This document shows, piece by piece, positions 46,982-58,517 of a stretch of DNA of 64,000 nucleotides (position 1 is its first letter; each line of letters begins with the position of its first letter). Source of the stretch: Breviolum minutum Mf 1.05b.01 (Eukaryota > Sar > Dinophyceae > Suessiales > Symbiodiniaceae); NCBI GenBank assembly GCA_000507305.1, contig DF241542.1, positions 1-64,000 on the forward strand, read 5' to 3'. Below the pieces are notes generated by a model. That model saw only the letters and a list, made by a program, of their open reading frames with translations, had not been told where the DNA came from and did no database searches. A program made the position numbers and the translations under genes.

Positions 46982-47082
46982 GGGTGTTTCCAAAAATAGT
47001 GGTACCCCAAAATGGATGATTTATAATGGAAAACCTTATCAAAATGGATGATTTGGGGGTACCCCTATTTTCGGAAACACCC
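46982..47082. mobile_element. MITE-like inverted-repeat element
   Basis: The ends GGGTGTTTCC and GGAAACACCC extend to ~38-bp arms that also contain GGTACCCC and ATGGATGATTT. AACT abuts both ends (left ...AACT|GGGTG, right CACCC|AACT), suggesting a 4-bp target duplication. 101 bp, non-coding. Confidence 0.75.
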
Positions 47083-47400
47083 AACTGATTTGTCTTGATC
47101 AAAGAAAGGTGGATTCATAGTAACTACTTGTAGCAGCAAGTTGGCTTCCCACTGCATCACTTGGACTATTTTTACTTGGTGCAAATTTGTAGAAGCCAAC
47201 TCAACTTCAATATCATCCAACCTTACAAGATACCCAAAAAAAACGGATGACTATCTTCCCAGGCAAAATGGTACAGCAAACACAGCTGCCCTTCCCCCAA
47301 CATGAAAATCCTCCCCCTGCTCCAAGCTCCATCGATGCTCCGCAGCCCTGCGAGACTTGCCTGGAAAACAACGTGCACCGACCGACCGACCCGACTCCCA

Positions 47401-50400
47401 ATGGCTTTCCGTGCTTCCGCGCGCCGTTTGGCCGTGCACTGCCGCAAGGCCACACCAGCCTTGGCTGCTGTGGCAACTGGTGCAGTGGCTGCCAACTATG
47501 CTTACAAGTCAAAGGTGGGATGCCAGGCATCTACCTTAGTGGATGTGAGCTCTTTGACCAAGGTGGCTAAGACAGATGATGTGGGATTATTGCCACAACC
47601 TATCAATCCCAAGTATAAGACGGCATTGGTGCAAATCTATGTGTCATCACAACCATTTGGAGGATCGGATAAGAGTAACAGTGGACATCGTTATGATTCC
47701 ATTCCCATTGCCAATGGGATTATCGCCAGTGGCATGAGTTGTCAATTGATCCACTATGTTCCTGAGGAACATGATTCATTTGTGAAACTTGAAGTTGTTT
47801 AGATATACCCTCCCTGAAACTAACATAGCACCTGAAAATGGATGGTTGGAATACGAGTTTCCTTTTGGGATGGTCTATTTTCAATGGCTACGTCGGTTTC
47901 AGCGAGGGTATTGTCTTTGTTTCTTTGCTTCACTTCTACTTTTTGGCTAACATGTTTTTCTAAGAACATTCACCCACAAATTCTCTAAAATGTGTTGCGA
48001 ATTTCCTAGGAGATGTCTCAGTTATGGGACGGAAAAAAACCTATTTTTGACGCATCCACATGTCTTAGCAACTTTTTGGAGCCTCAAAAATCCGAATCCG
48101 AAAAAGTCGCTGTCAGGAAAGCAATGGAAGGCTTTGATGCCATCATCGTACGTTGTAATCCTGGACAAATCAATGCTGCAGGTGGGGATCACCAGCTGTT
48201 CCGCGAAAGGATCGACTTTCAGCTGGGGCCAGCTGTTAGTTTTGGGGGGGAAAATATATGTGGTGATATCACATGACATTCGCCCCAAATTAGAATCAGG
48301 GAAAACCTTATATATTTCAAAAAAGGTGGTTGCTAGAATTTCGTAATTCACCTAGAAAGGTAGTGATCTTTGGAAAGCCCCCTATCTGCCTCCCCATTCG
48401 AGATGTTTTTGCATTTTGGATGGGTTTCCGATTGTGATTTGTTGATTTACCAGAGGGTTAAAGAGGATTCGAAAATCGTTAAAGAAAAAACTACGGCCGG
48501 CTCTTCATATTAAATATGATGTATCACAATGTATCACATATGTTATATAATATAAGTGTCTCTTTTCTAACCGACAAGGATTTCGGATGTGGGATGATAC
48601 CTGTATAAATAACTAGGCCCAGAGAAATTTGGACTCCTTTGGGGATGGTTTGAAGATCCCAAGCAAAAGTATCTTTCTGAACCATTCATACTGAATCCAT
48701 ATATGTTACATCCATATACAAAGCATCCATGATTTTACAATCCAATTGAACCATCCATTTTTTTAAAGAAGAAAAGGTACTCTCGTAGACCATCCACATG
48801 AAGTATCCATGATTTAGAAACGTCCAATCCACAAATTCTCAACCAAACCTTGAACTTCTATCCCTTTTATCTACCATCCATGGTGGTGGTATCTACCACC
48901 CTTGATACGCCGCAGGTGGAGATCAAATGAAGTTCGACGAGGCCATGCGTGGCTTGCAGAAGAAGGGTCACTTGGAACTCCGTGGGTCGGGCCTTAAACG
49001 GAAGGATGGTACTTGAGACTGGGAAACCTGGGAGTTTTTGAATAAAAAGAGAAACAGGATGTTTTAATAAAGTCTTGTAAAGACAATGGATTTTCGGAAC
49101 AAAAGTCTTCTTTTTTTTGGATTTTTAGGAGAACAAATCTTTATGTGTGTGTTTCATCTTCATGTGACTCTTCCCATGTTCTGACCATGCACCAATCTTA
49201 AAGCTTCAAAAATAGTTGTTCTCCTCACTACAGCAGAGTCTTTGTCTTTGGTGGTTTTGAATCTCCTCCGGAGCTCGAAAAAAAGTTTTGAATTGAAACT
49301 TACCTAGGAATAACCTATCTTCCAGTGAAAGACTTGCGGGTGCCTTGTGTTGGGGTAGCTGGTGAAGTGAATTTTCCCCCAGTTCCACAAGAAAAAATCG
49401 AAGTGAAAGTTTCCAAACAATCCTTTTCTCCTCGTTCACACTCATCCTTTTCACTTCTTGCAACAAGCAACTCCTTTTTTGGGCCATAACTTTCACTCCC
49501 AAAAAAAACCACCTTGCCATCTTTTGTTCCAGCCCCAAGACGTTTCTGTTTTAAGAAAATCAAGTCGTTTTTTTTTGCAAAAAAATACTGAGGTAAGCAA
49601 GTTTGGCCATCTCCGGATGTCATGACCAACATGGGTGCAAAGGATGCCTTGTGCAAGATTGCCAATTTGGGAATCGGACTTCCTGATACCTTGGCATATT
49701 ACAGCCCAGACGAGTTTGCCGCAGGGTTCAAGTGGCTTGGATGGTTTTCAACTGAGGTAGCTGGAGGGAAAATGGATCCCATTTTGAAGATGTATATATA
49801 TATATATATATATTTCCCCGTGAAAAATGGAGAAATTCCATTGCGATGTTACTGAACTGGCCAGGTAATTTGGATAGAATATCAAAAGAATGGCCGCCCT
49901 TCCGTTGGAAAAGATCCTGCGCAAGTTGAGATGGAGAATCTCTTATTTTGACATATTTTGGCTGGTTGGGGTTCAAAAATCTCAATTGGTGCAGGATTTC
50001 TTCCATTAGCAGCTGGGATTTGTTTGGCCCCTAGGTTGGGTTGCCGCCACTGGCTCCAGGGGACAGTTTGGAGAATGAGAGCTAGGCATCAAAAATTGCA
50101 GAAGTTTCAAAATGGTAATCCAAAGTCTGAAATCTCATACCAAGGTGGTAGTTTCAACAGTTTGTATATGTTTTACCCTATTTGGGGCAATGATCCGATT
50201 TGAATAATATGTTCAAACGGGTTGCAACTTGCCAGTTTTGTGTTGCGCTGGGCTTGCACCTCAGGAAGACCATGGCATTCCAACCTCGTGTTATCAAGCA
50301 AAATCGCGGATCTTCGGGTGAAGGCATTTGGATTATCAAATTGAAATCCGGCAACTACTGCACCTTGGAACCTTCAACAAAACAGTTTTTCCAGGGGGTT

Positions 50401-53400
50401 TTATTGGTTGGAGTTGTTTTTCCCAGAAGGGTCACAAAATCACAAAACACATTTCAGGTGGTTCATAATGGTGATGGTGTGAATGGGTTGGTTTTCACAG
50501 ACCCTGGTTCCATGGGATTTTTCATTATATAGACAACAACAATGATAACAATGCAAAACCCAACCATGTCCAGGCGATTTTTTTGGTTGACATCAGTGTT
50601 CGTTTGCCAGACCAGCCGGTGCCTTAAACAACATGGTTTATGTTTGCGCTCCTAGGGTCCAATCGCAGAGTATCCTTTTTTCGACAGGGGGCAAATCCTA
50701 TCAAATACCCATTCTCCCATCATCCCCTGGGTTAGTGAAAAGACTGACCACTTTGCATTTAAAGGAAGTGCATCTCATGTTGATTCACAACCCCAATTTT
50801 ACGATCTGAATATCATGATGGAAGAAACCCGAAACTGATTTTGATGCTAGTCATGGAGTTCCTCTTTATGAAACAATTGAAGTCGCAAAAATTAGAAGAA
50901 CACTTGGAGGAGGCAAAAGACTTCCATTCATTTAAAAGGGAGTTTTTTTAGCGGGAAAAAATCGATGGAATCCTCATACCACCCACGAGGCAAGAACTAT
51001 GGAGATCGTTTATGCGCTGATGATGAGGTCTTGGAAATGATGGAGGCTATGAATGTGAGTATACCCAACAACAAGGGGCGCCCTTTTGTGATTTGTTATA
51101 ATTCATTTTATTGGATGGAAATGTTACTCATTATGAGATATTTGATAGGATGAAATCCTTACCCGGAATTTTATGGAGATTTATGATATCATTGATATCC
51201 GTTATGGAAACCGTTCTCCATGATAGGATTTTATATCTAAAATGAAATCGCACTCCACAGGTTTCTCCATATGAACCCACTACTATCTTGATTTGGAATT
51301 TGAGGGATTTCCTCCTGGAGGTGAAAATTGGGATTTGGGAGATAAAAAGATTGTAAAGTATTCCTTGGACTAACAACTGCACAGATTTGGAAGAGTTTTA
51401 AAATAGTGTATAAATTCCAGCTGATTTGTTCCTTACAGTTGCCAGGCTGATTTTTGTAGGAGTATGTAAATTCCAGTTGATTTGTTAGTTCCCTTATTTT
51501 GGAGGAGGTGTATATATTCAATTGATGTGTTACAGTTATTTGATTTGGAGGAGGTGTATAAATTCAGCTTGTTACCAGGCCTGCGACAACCATGCAGAGA
51601 CCCACACCGTGGCGGAGTTCATCGAGTTTTGCGTCAATGGTCGCACCTCCAAGTCGGGCAAGTGGGACACCGTGGGCACCGGGAAATATTTGGAAGGCGC
51701 GGTCAGTGGGGGAAGGTCCAATCGTTGTGTGGTAGAGATGTTGTTGTTCCAACATTTTGGAGGTGGAGAGAATGGAAAACCCATAAATTTGCGTATCCAC
51801 TTTGAGAAACCAGCCACCATTGGCTGATAGTTTCACAAGAAAAAGGTATTGTACATTTTTTTCCGGGTAAAAAAAGAATTCTGCTTGTTCTGTGCGAAAG
51901 AAACAAGTGGTGAACGGTAGCATTTGCTGTTCTGGTGAGTTGGGTTTAACAAATCACAACGGTGATATGTAGGAAGAAGATTTGTTGAGGAGCTTCAAAG
52001 GCTTTGTATAATCACTTTAAAGCTTTTGGTTGGGCTCTCACCCCCCCCCCTCGAAAAGAAAATAAAATGAATATTTTTTAGGGTGGCATAGAGTCATGGA
52101 GCTCATGTTCAAACTTTTAAGAACTGTTGGATACTGATGATTTGTCAAGGCTTTTCTTTGGAATGATGACCTCAAGAAGAGTTCCCCTTGCAAAGGGTGA
52201 AGGGGTGCATCATGCCTTTTCATCCGGGAAAAGTTGTCAAAAGAAATGGGGAAATGAGATTCTCATCCCCTTTGGATTCTGAATTGAAATCCATTGAAAT
52301 CCATCATCCATCATTGAATCCATTCAATCATCCAAGCAGTAACAAACCACCACCTTCCAAACAGCCAGGCGGTAAAGCGGCCGGAGGTCAATTGGTGGAT
52401 CAACGTTTCTGCCCCCGCATCGTAGAAGGCGAGATTCGTATGAATATGATTGGTGATACCTGCACGGGAATCATTCACAAGAAACCAAAGGCAGGTGGTA
52501 TTTCTGCAGTCGGTGGTACTGGTTCCATCTATACCTTCTATGCACCTGATGCTCCAGAGTTTAAACAACTTTCAGAAGATTTCTTGAAGAATTCCATTCC
52601 CACTTTGATGGAAAGTTTGGATTTGAGTGGTGAACCCTTGCCTTTGTGGTGGACTGGTGACTTCATCAATGCGGATCCGGGAAAACCTGGAAGCCCATGC
52701 ACCATTGATAAGTGGATTGTGGGTGAGTTCAATTGCTCCTGTGTTGGTATCTCCAAGTGTTTGCCTGCTTACTGCAACCTGGTGATCAAATCGGCTGAGC
52801 TTGACGGTTCTTGAAAAACTGGCCATCGAAGGAAAAATATAGCAGGTGGAGACTAGAAGAACGAATGTTTTGATAGATCTGTTGATGTGTATTTCATATG
52901 ATATATAATATACATATTTTATATCTAATGATATAATATATATATATATATATATGTATTCTGTATGCAGACATAATGTGTGTGTCAAGAGTATACGTGT
53001 GTAATTATATAGATACATATTATGAACATTGTTCGAGATATGCTCACGCCGCTCCCTTTGTGTTGATGAGACAAAGATATTCGAAAACGGCCATTTCACT
53101 CCAAGTGGATGACACAGGAAGTTCCAATGCTTCATATCTACTTTCATCAAGCTTCAGTAGTATCAATATCCAACTATATATATGATGGCTATATAGTTGG
53201 TGGTTTCAACCCGAAAAAGCAAATAATCAAAGGATTCACCCCCAAAAAGGGGAAGTTGCCCATTTTTTTTGATTACTTGCTTTTTCGGGTTGAAACCACC
53301 AACTAGATCCCAGGTATCGTTCTGAAAAAAGACCTGTGATGTAGGAATCTTCATGTTAGTTTTGAGGGTAGATAAATCAATGGCATGGATGGATGAATAC

Positions 53401-54570
53401 TTAGATGCCTCCTGTTATTAGAACGATGTTGTGTTTTTGTTGTAATTATCCATATTAGATTTCAGGAGTTGTTCATTCCAAGATTTTCAGGACCCAACCC
53501 TGTTACCAACCGTTTATAATCAAGATGCCTTTCATATTTGGCAACCTTACTAGTTGCCTGCGATTTGCTAAAAGAGGTGCATTTTGATAAAGGTTTTTGG
53601 CAATCGCTCGGCGGTTAAGGCAATGCTGAGAAGCCCAATGCCAGTGTTTTCGATATTCCTGTGAAGGATTTCGTGGAGGTGAGATGGAATCTGAGGGGAA
53701 CTTTTCGTAGCCCGCAGCCATGTCAGTCACCATGTCCGGTCCCACCGGACCCCATCTGAAAAATGTAGCCACGTTTTTCAGAAACCCCACAGCCATGGAG
53801 TTCCATGTCCACCACCGGACCCCATCTGAAAAATTTTAGCGACGTAACTAAACCCCAAGATGATGATCATTATTTTTGGATATTTTTGGTCACATCCTTG
53901 AAGGTTCCTTTCAAAAGATTTATTTTTTGTTTCGCAGACTCGGTACCGTGAAAGGACAGATTTTGTGAAGGTGAAAGGCAACTGTTTCATGGTCCCATTG
54001 TATGATTAGTAATAGGGACCAAAGCCATTGAACAACACCAAAAAGCTAATTTATAAGGGGGAATCCTCCCAATTTTTTCTCTAATTCAGGGTTTTAGGTT
54101 TAAGAATCTATAGGACGTGATTTAGCAAGATGCCTGTTGAGTTCCCTACTCTCAGAGGGTGACATGTTCCACATAGTGAGGGATAGTGATAACCTTGTAT
54201 GGACATATTGCAGGCTTCCAACTACAGGATTGATATATAGTATGGACGTTTCAATGAAATTTATGAAAAATAAAAAACAATTCCCGTTTTGCAAAGAAGC
54301 ACCCTTGCTCATCATGTTCCACCTTAAATCAAAATCACCTTCACAACAAATGGAACTTGACCAAGCCACTTTCCAGCCGCTGTCATTCCTAGCCCTTGTG
54401 TTCAGGCCACATATTTGGGCAATTTGATGGGACAGAAAGCCTTGGCCATCTTGGAAGGGCAGGGAGCAAAGTTGTCGCCCAGTGCCACGAAAGTGCTCTC
54501 GCGCATTGAAGCCTTGCGTGGCGCAGCAAAGGCTGGTGTCTTGAGCAGTGATGAAGCAGGCCGGACTTAG
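47401..54570 (+). CDS. host gene, ten exons, ATP-grasp-like (Cj0069-type) protein
   Basis: Exons: 47401-47783, 48117-48181, 48916-48966, 49593-49731, 50265-50359, 50990-51045, 51579-51696, 52369-52773, 53620-53678, 54406-54570 (TAG), giving about 511 residues. All phases agree. Five of nine donors are non-GT: GA at 47784 and GC at 50360, 51046, 51697 and 52774. Conserved-looking segments are ANSGHRYDSIP-like near the start, FDAIIVRCNPGQ, GAKDALCKIANLGIGLPDTL, PRVIKQNRGSSGEGIWIIK (nucleotide-binding lysine and glycine loop of an ATP-grasp-type fold), RFCPRIVEGEIRMNM, GGISAVGGTGS and KWIVGEFNCSCVGIS. The first ~40 residues are Arg/Ala-rich and may be a transit peptide. An upstream ATG at 47302 is in frame. 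The family name is from memory and the substrate is unknown. Confidence 0.8.
47806..47911. mobile_element. MITE-like element, copy 2, inside intron 1 of the host gene
   Basis: Starts 22 bp after the GA donor with CCCTCCCTGAAACTAACATA, shares GAGTTTCCTTTTGGGA with copy 1 at 45.5 kb, and ends with a decayed inverted partner (GTTTCAGCGAGGGTA). 106 bp. Confidence 0.75.
51365..51578. repeat. degenerate tandem repeats ahead of an acceptor
   Basis: Four imperfect units of the type GGAGGAGGTGTATAAATTCAG...TTGATTTGTTA end in the acceptor TTACCAG|G at 51578. An earlier unit ends TTGCCAG|G, a second acceptor-like site. The array sits wholly in the intron before exon 51579. Confidence 0.65.
53195..53304. 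mobile_element. MITE-like inverted-repeat element
   Basis: Arms AGTTGGTGGTTTCAACCCGA and exact inverted partner, ~37 bp in total including AAAAGCAA. The body of ~30 bp is non-coding. It lies in the intron between exons 52773 and 53620 of the ATP-grasp-like gene. Confidence 0.85.
53725..53840. repeat. direct repeat in the last intron
   Basis: CACCGGACCCCATCTGAAAA occurs twice, about 70 bp apart, followed each time by a TTTTAGC/GTAGC-ACG-like string. Confidence 0.8.
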
Positions 54571-56536
54571 AAAGGTGAAGCTCTGAGTTGTTCTTCCCAG
54601 GAAATTCATCCCAAATCGGCATGTCAAGTTATAGTGCATGTGAAGGGAATCTCCATTTTCAAGTATTTGAATTTTGGTTTAATTCCCCTGCGACTCAGAG
54701 ATTTTTTGTTGTTCACTCCAAAAGTGAAGTGGAGTTTGTTGACCGATACGAAACCAAAACGTCATAGATATATAAACGTTATTTGTGTAAATAGGACATT
54801 ACTTTGGATGATAAGATGGCCTCATTTTAGGAAGGATGTGTTTTCTGTGATGGGGCTGGCCTTGTTCCTAGCCCCTGCAAAGGCGATCTCGACTCATCCA
54901 TGTTTTATGGATGATACTACCCTGTTTAGGGATTAGTAGTGCTTTATTTTGGCAATAGCTCTAAAAGTCTTCCACACCATAGCTATACAAAGATGTCATG
55001 AAGATGTGGCTATGTCTCTACTGCTGTCATTTGTGCATGGAAGGTAAAGGTAAGCGTATTTTGGCCGCTTTGCTGCCATTGTTGAGGGCTCAAAAACATG
55101 AGCAGAGTTTGCTGATATTTTTGATAGACAACAATGGGGGGGCCGACCCAGTTGGTAGCTTCTCCGAATGAATTTTCTTGACTTTCCAGATTCCAAAGAC
55201 GCTTAAAAGTCTCATTGCAGGTGTCCACAGTACTTCACACTAAGTGATTACACTCCCAAAGCCTGACAGCAAAAGCCCCTGAGAAATGGTGCAAAAGGGA
55301 GACGAAAATATCCTCTTTGGGAACGCAGTCTATTTTTAGGGGCTACGTTGTTACAGTCGTTTTAGGATGTTTTAGGTAGGGTACCTGGTTTACCTTTTCC
55401 TTTACAACTCACAGTACTTCACCACAGGCAGCATGCTCGACAAGCTCTTCGATGTTTGAAGTGAGCCGAAGCGAGCAGGAACACAGCACCGATGGGGCTG
55501 ATCTCTTTTTCACAACATCGTTTCGTATAACAATTTCCGAGCATCGAGATTTCGGTTTCAAGAGAAAAGAGGTCAAAGAATGCGCGGAGAAGGGAAAGAT
55601 ATGTTGACGCAGTTCAATGGAAGTTAACGAGGAAGGTGAAATAGTGTTGATGGAAGAAATCCTGCACCATTCGAGATGTCTAAACCCTATGGGTTGTATG
55701 ATGCCCTACTAATCGCAACATAGAGCTAGCCAGATGTTTGATCAATTGTATATCAAAAGGTTGCACCACTGACAAGATTGATCCTTGAGTGGCTGATTCG
55801 TCCAAGCGAACTCTGTTTTTTGGCACTTTTCGACTGATTTTTGTTGCTCATGTGATTTGGGATTAGCCGTACAAGAGCCAATTGTCATGACACAGAAAGC
55901 AGACTTTTTGTTTAACACCTGATGCAAGATGATCACCGTTTGCACTTCACAAAAAAAATCCTTTGCTTATTTACTGTAGATGTTTGGGGTTTCCAATCCC
56001 AACCCACCAGATTTGAAGTCGTCTCCTTGACCTGCCATGGCGGAATGCGCGTGACCCTTTGGGGGAAATCCCAAACTTCAAGGCTGGTGTGGAAGAGTTG
56101 GAAACAGCACGTTTTGGGAGGTCGCAAATAGGAAAAAAACTTGCATCCAGCGCTGTTTCAAGCAAAATTTGGAGAAACTATAATTACATGATGTCAATGA
56201 TTTTGAGATGCGAAAGTAGCTAGGAAAACATGTAGGGAAGTTGTTTGCTGCACTTGCAAAATCTCGACTCTTGCATGGGTTCAAGTTGGGAAAAGCGAAG
56301 AAGCCAGAACGGACAAGGCTTAGCCGTGTCCATGAAAAGAATGTTTCTACACATTTCAAGTACAAAAGCATCTCTGCCAATTTGTGTGACAAATTATCAG
56401 TATGACATGTAACATAGCAGCTTCAATATTTTATTAAGTGTGTCATTGCAACATCGACATCCTTAGTCTGTGCATGCGACTGAGCTTGCGTCTTTGAGTA
56501 GACGATTTTCAAGCTTCTCCGGGTCACTTTGGCACA
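54571..56536. other. intergenic, no supported gene
   Basis: Short open frames only. No domain, tRNA or rRNA is seen. It should contain the 3' end of the ATP-grasp-like gene and the promoter of the Gly-rich gene. No TATA-like assignment is attempted. Confidence 0.4.
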
Positions 56537-57157
56537 ATGAAGGGTGGCTCAGGCAGCTGGTTTGGTAGTGGCTGCGGCAACTACAATGATCCTGGCTATG
56601 GATATGGTGGGAGCTACAATGATGGATATGGGGGAGGCTATGATGGATATGGTGCCGGTTATGGTGATGGATATGGTAGCTACGGTGATTCCTATGGAGG
56701 AAGTTACAATGATGCATATGGAGGCTACAATGAAGGGTATGGTGGAAACTCCTGGGGCCGTGGCAAAGGTGCAGGAAAAGATAGTGGAAAAGGTGATGGG
56801 AAGAAAGGTGACTTCAGAAAAGGCGGCTGGGGAGGAGGCAAGGGTGATTTCAAAGGTGGAAAGCCAGGCTCCAGTGGCAATTTCCCTCGCAAGGATCTTG
56901 ACGAAGATGATGAAGAGAAGATGAAGGAAGAGATGGCAGCAGAGATGGAGAAAATGGAGCGACAAGATGACAATGAGAGTGATGGATCTGATGAATTACC
57001 CCCTCCTGCCAGCAAAGAGGAAATCGCTGAAGCACAAGATATCGTGAAGAAAGCTCAGGATGATTTGGTTGAACGCAACAAGATGAAGGCCAAAGTGAAG
57101 GATGCCAGCAAGAGCGATCTCCAGGCAATGATCAATGCACGATTGGCTAAGCGATGA
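56537..57157 (+). CDS. single-exon Gly/Tyr/Asp-rich protein, 206 residues
   Basis: ATG to TGA without introns. Residues 1-75 are Gly/Tyr/Asn/Asp repeats (GYGGGYDGYGAGYGDGYG and variants). Residues 75-115 are Gly/Lys-rich (RGKGAGKDSGKGDGKKGD, then GGWGGGKGDFKGGK). Next comes an acidic Glu/Met/Lys helix (DEDDEEKMKEEMAAEMEKME), and the end is a basic amphipathic helix (EAQDIVKKAQDDLVERNKMK). The Tyr/Gly repeats resemble disordered RNA-binding or condensate-forming proteins. No RRM is present, so the function is not known. The intact length and frame-preserving repeats argue for a real gene. Lack of introns among intron-rich neighbours could reflect retroposition. Confidence 0.75.
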   Translation: MKGGSGSWFGSGCGNYNDPGYGYGGSYNDGYGGGYDGYGAGYGDGYGSYGDSYGGSYNDAYGGYNEGYGGNSWGRGKGAGKDSGKGDGKKGDFRKGGWGGGKGDFKGGKPGSSGNFPRKDLDEDDEEKMKEEMAAEMEKMERQDDNESDGSDELPPPASKEEIAEAQDIVKKAQDDLVERNKMKAKVKDASKSDLQAMINARLAKR

Positions 57158-58472
57158 ACACACAAAACCCACGCAGGCGTTTGGTATACCAGACCAGTAG
57201 GCCCAGGGCAGATGGGCCTTGCTGTTCTGTGACCTGCAGAATGTTCTTGATGACCACGTGAGGCATTTTGCTTCCGCCATCCGAACAGTGAGAAGAATCT
57301 CTTCTCTGAGCTTTTGCTCGTGGTATGAAAAAAGCGGCCGACTTGCTCCCTACAGAGGTCCTGCGAACTTATAAGTAGATTACTAAGTGATATGTTTTTC
57401 TTTTACTTACGCTTACAAACCACTTTTGGGAAATATAACCCTGGTTACTATCTACTTACTAAGTGTCCTGGACCTCTAGTCACGCTGCTGTTTTGCCGAG
57501 TCTTGTTACATCCTATGTTTCTTGATGGTGATTTTGAGACCGCAAAAAACACACATGTTTTTAGAAGCAATCAACAGATTCAACAGATGAAACCTCCAAC
57601 AAAAAAGAGATCTAAAAGATCTAGTGGTCGAGATGTGGTGGAAAAATCTTTTTGAAGGCGGCTTTCTTCACCTTTCCCATTGTCAGATCCGGTGCCAGGT
57701 GAAAATCCCCCCAGAGATTTGGAGGCCATGGTTGGGTTGCTGATGGCTTACCCAGGAACATTATAAACCGAGTGCTGTACAGTAGTGATCGCCTATATTC
57801 TTTTACATGTTTTTCCCCTGGGTGACGTAAAATAGGAACCAACTTGAAGGTATCACTCATAGTTCTCTTTCACCACATCTTTGTGTTAATGCTGGGTTTT
57901 TTTGTTCAGTGACATTTTTTTTGCAGGCTTAAAACCCGGTGGGAAAAGTTATTGATCAACAAGTATGGGATTGCATGTAGCTTGTAATGGACCAATGTTC
58001 CAGTATGTTCCAGTCAACCTTCTGAAAGCAAGAAATGAGAGACGAGAAAATACATTTGGCTGATTTATGTTAGGGTTTTCTTACCCTCTATCATATAGTA
58101 TATAGGGATTTGAAATTCCATAATGCACAAATTTCTGTCCACGTATGATTTCCCGACATTGTCTCCTAGTTTGTCTTGCCAGTCTCTTTCTGTTGGTACT
58201 GTGTTTATCTTTCCGTTTCAATGGAGTGTTTGGCCATGGAAGTCAAACGTTTTGAGAGTCTTGGTCCAAATTGTTGGAATACGTTAGTAAGAATCTCAAA
58301 GCGATCTCGCCTTTTTGGGACTTGAACAAAAGCAGCTTCCATGCTGTCTAAGTGACCGAATGTCCATGGTACACTTTCTTGATTTGTGCAAAAGAAAAGT
58401 TGACATCTTCAAAACGGAGTTTCTCACTATGCCTAAGAGAAATGCTCCTAAGACATCATTGGGAATTGTGCA
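57158..58472. other. non-coding; 3' LTR region of the Copia element at its right end
   Basis: No host gene is seen. The right part should contain the 3' LTR of the minus-strand Copia element. A candidate inner edge lies at 58,472, next to a purine tract. The outer edge is not determined, though a TGTTAG near 58,064 is possible. Confidence 0.4.
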
Positions 58473-58484
58473 CTCCCCCTTGGC
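58473..58484 (-). repeat. candidate polypurine tract and inner LTR edge
   Basis: On the minus strand, CCAAGGGGGAG is followed directly by TGCACAATTCCC, the usual layout of a polypurine tract and an LTR starting TG. It lies 34 bp past the Copia stop codon. The second LTR is outside the window, so this cannot be checked here. Confidence 0.45.
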
Positions 58485-58517
58485 GTTGACGGAAGTACAT
58501 CGCCACCGCTCAAGCTG

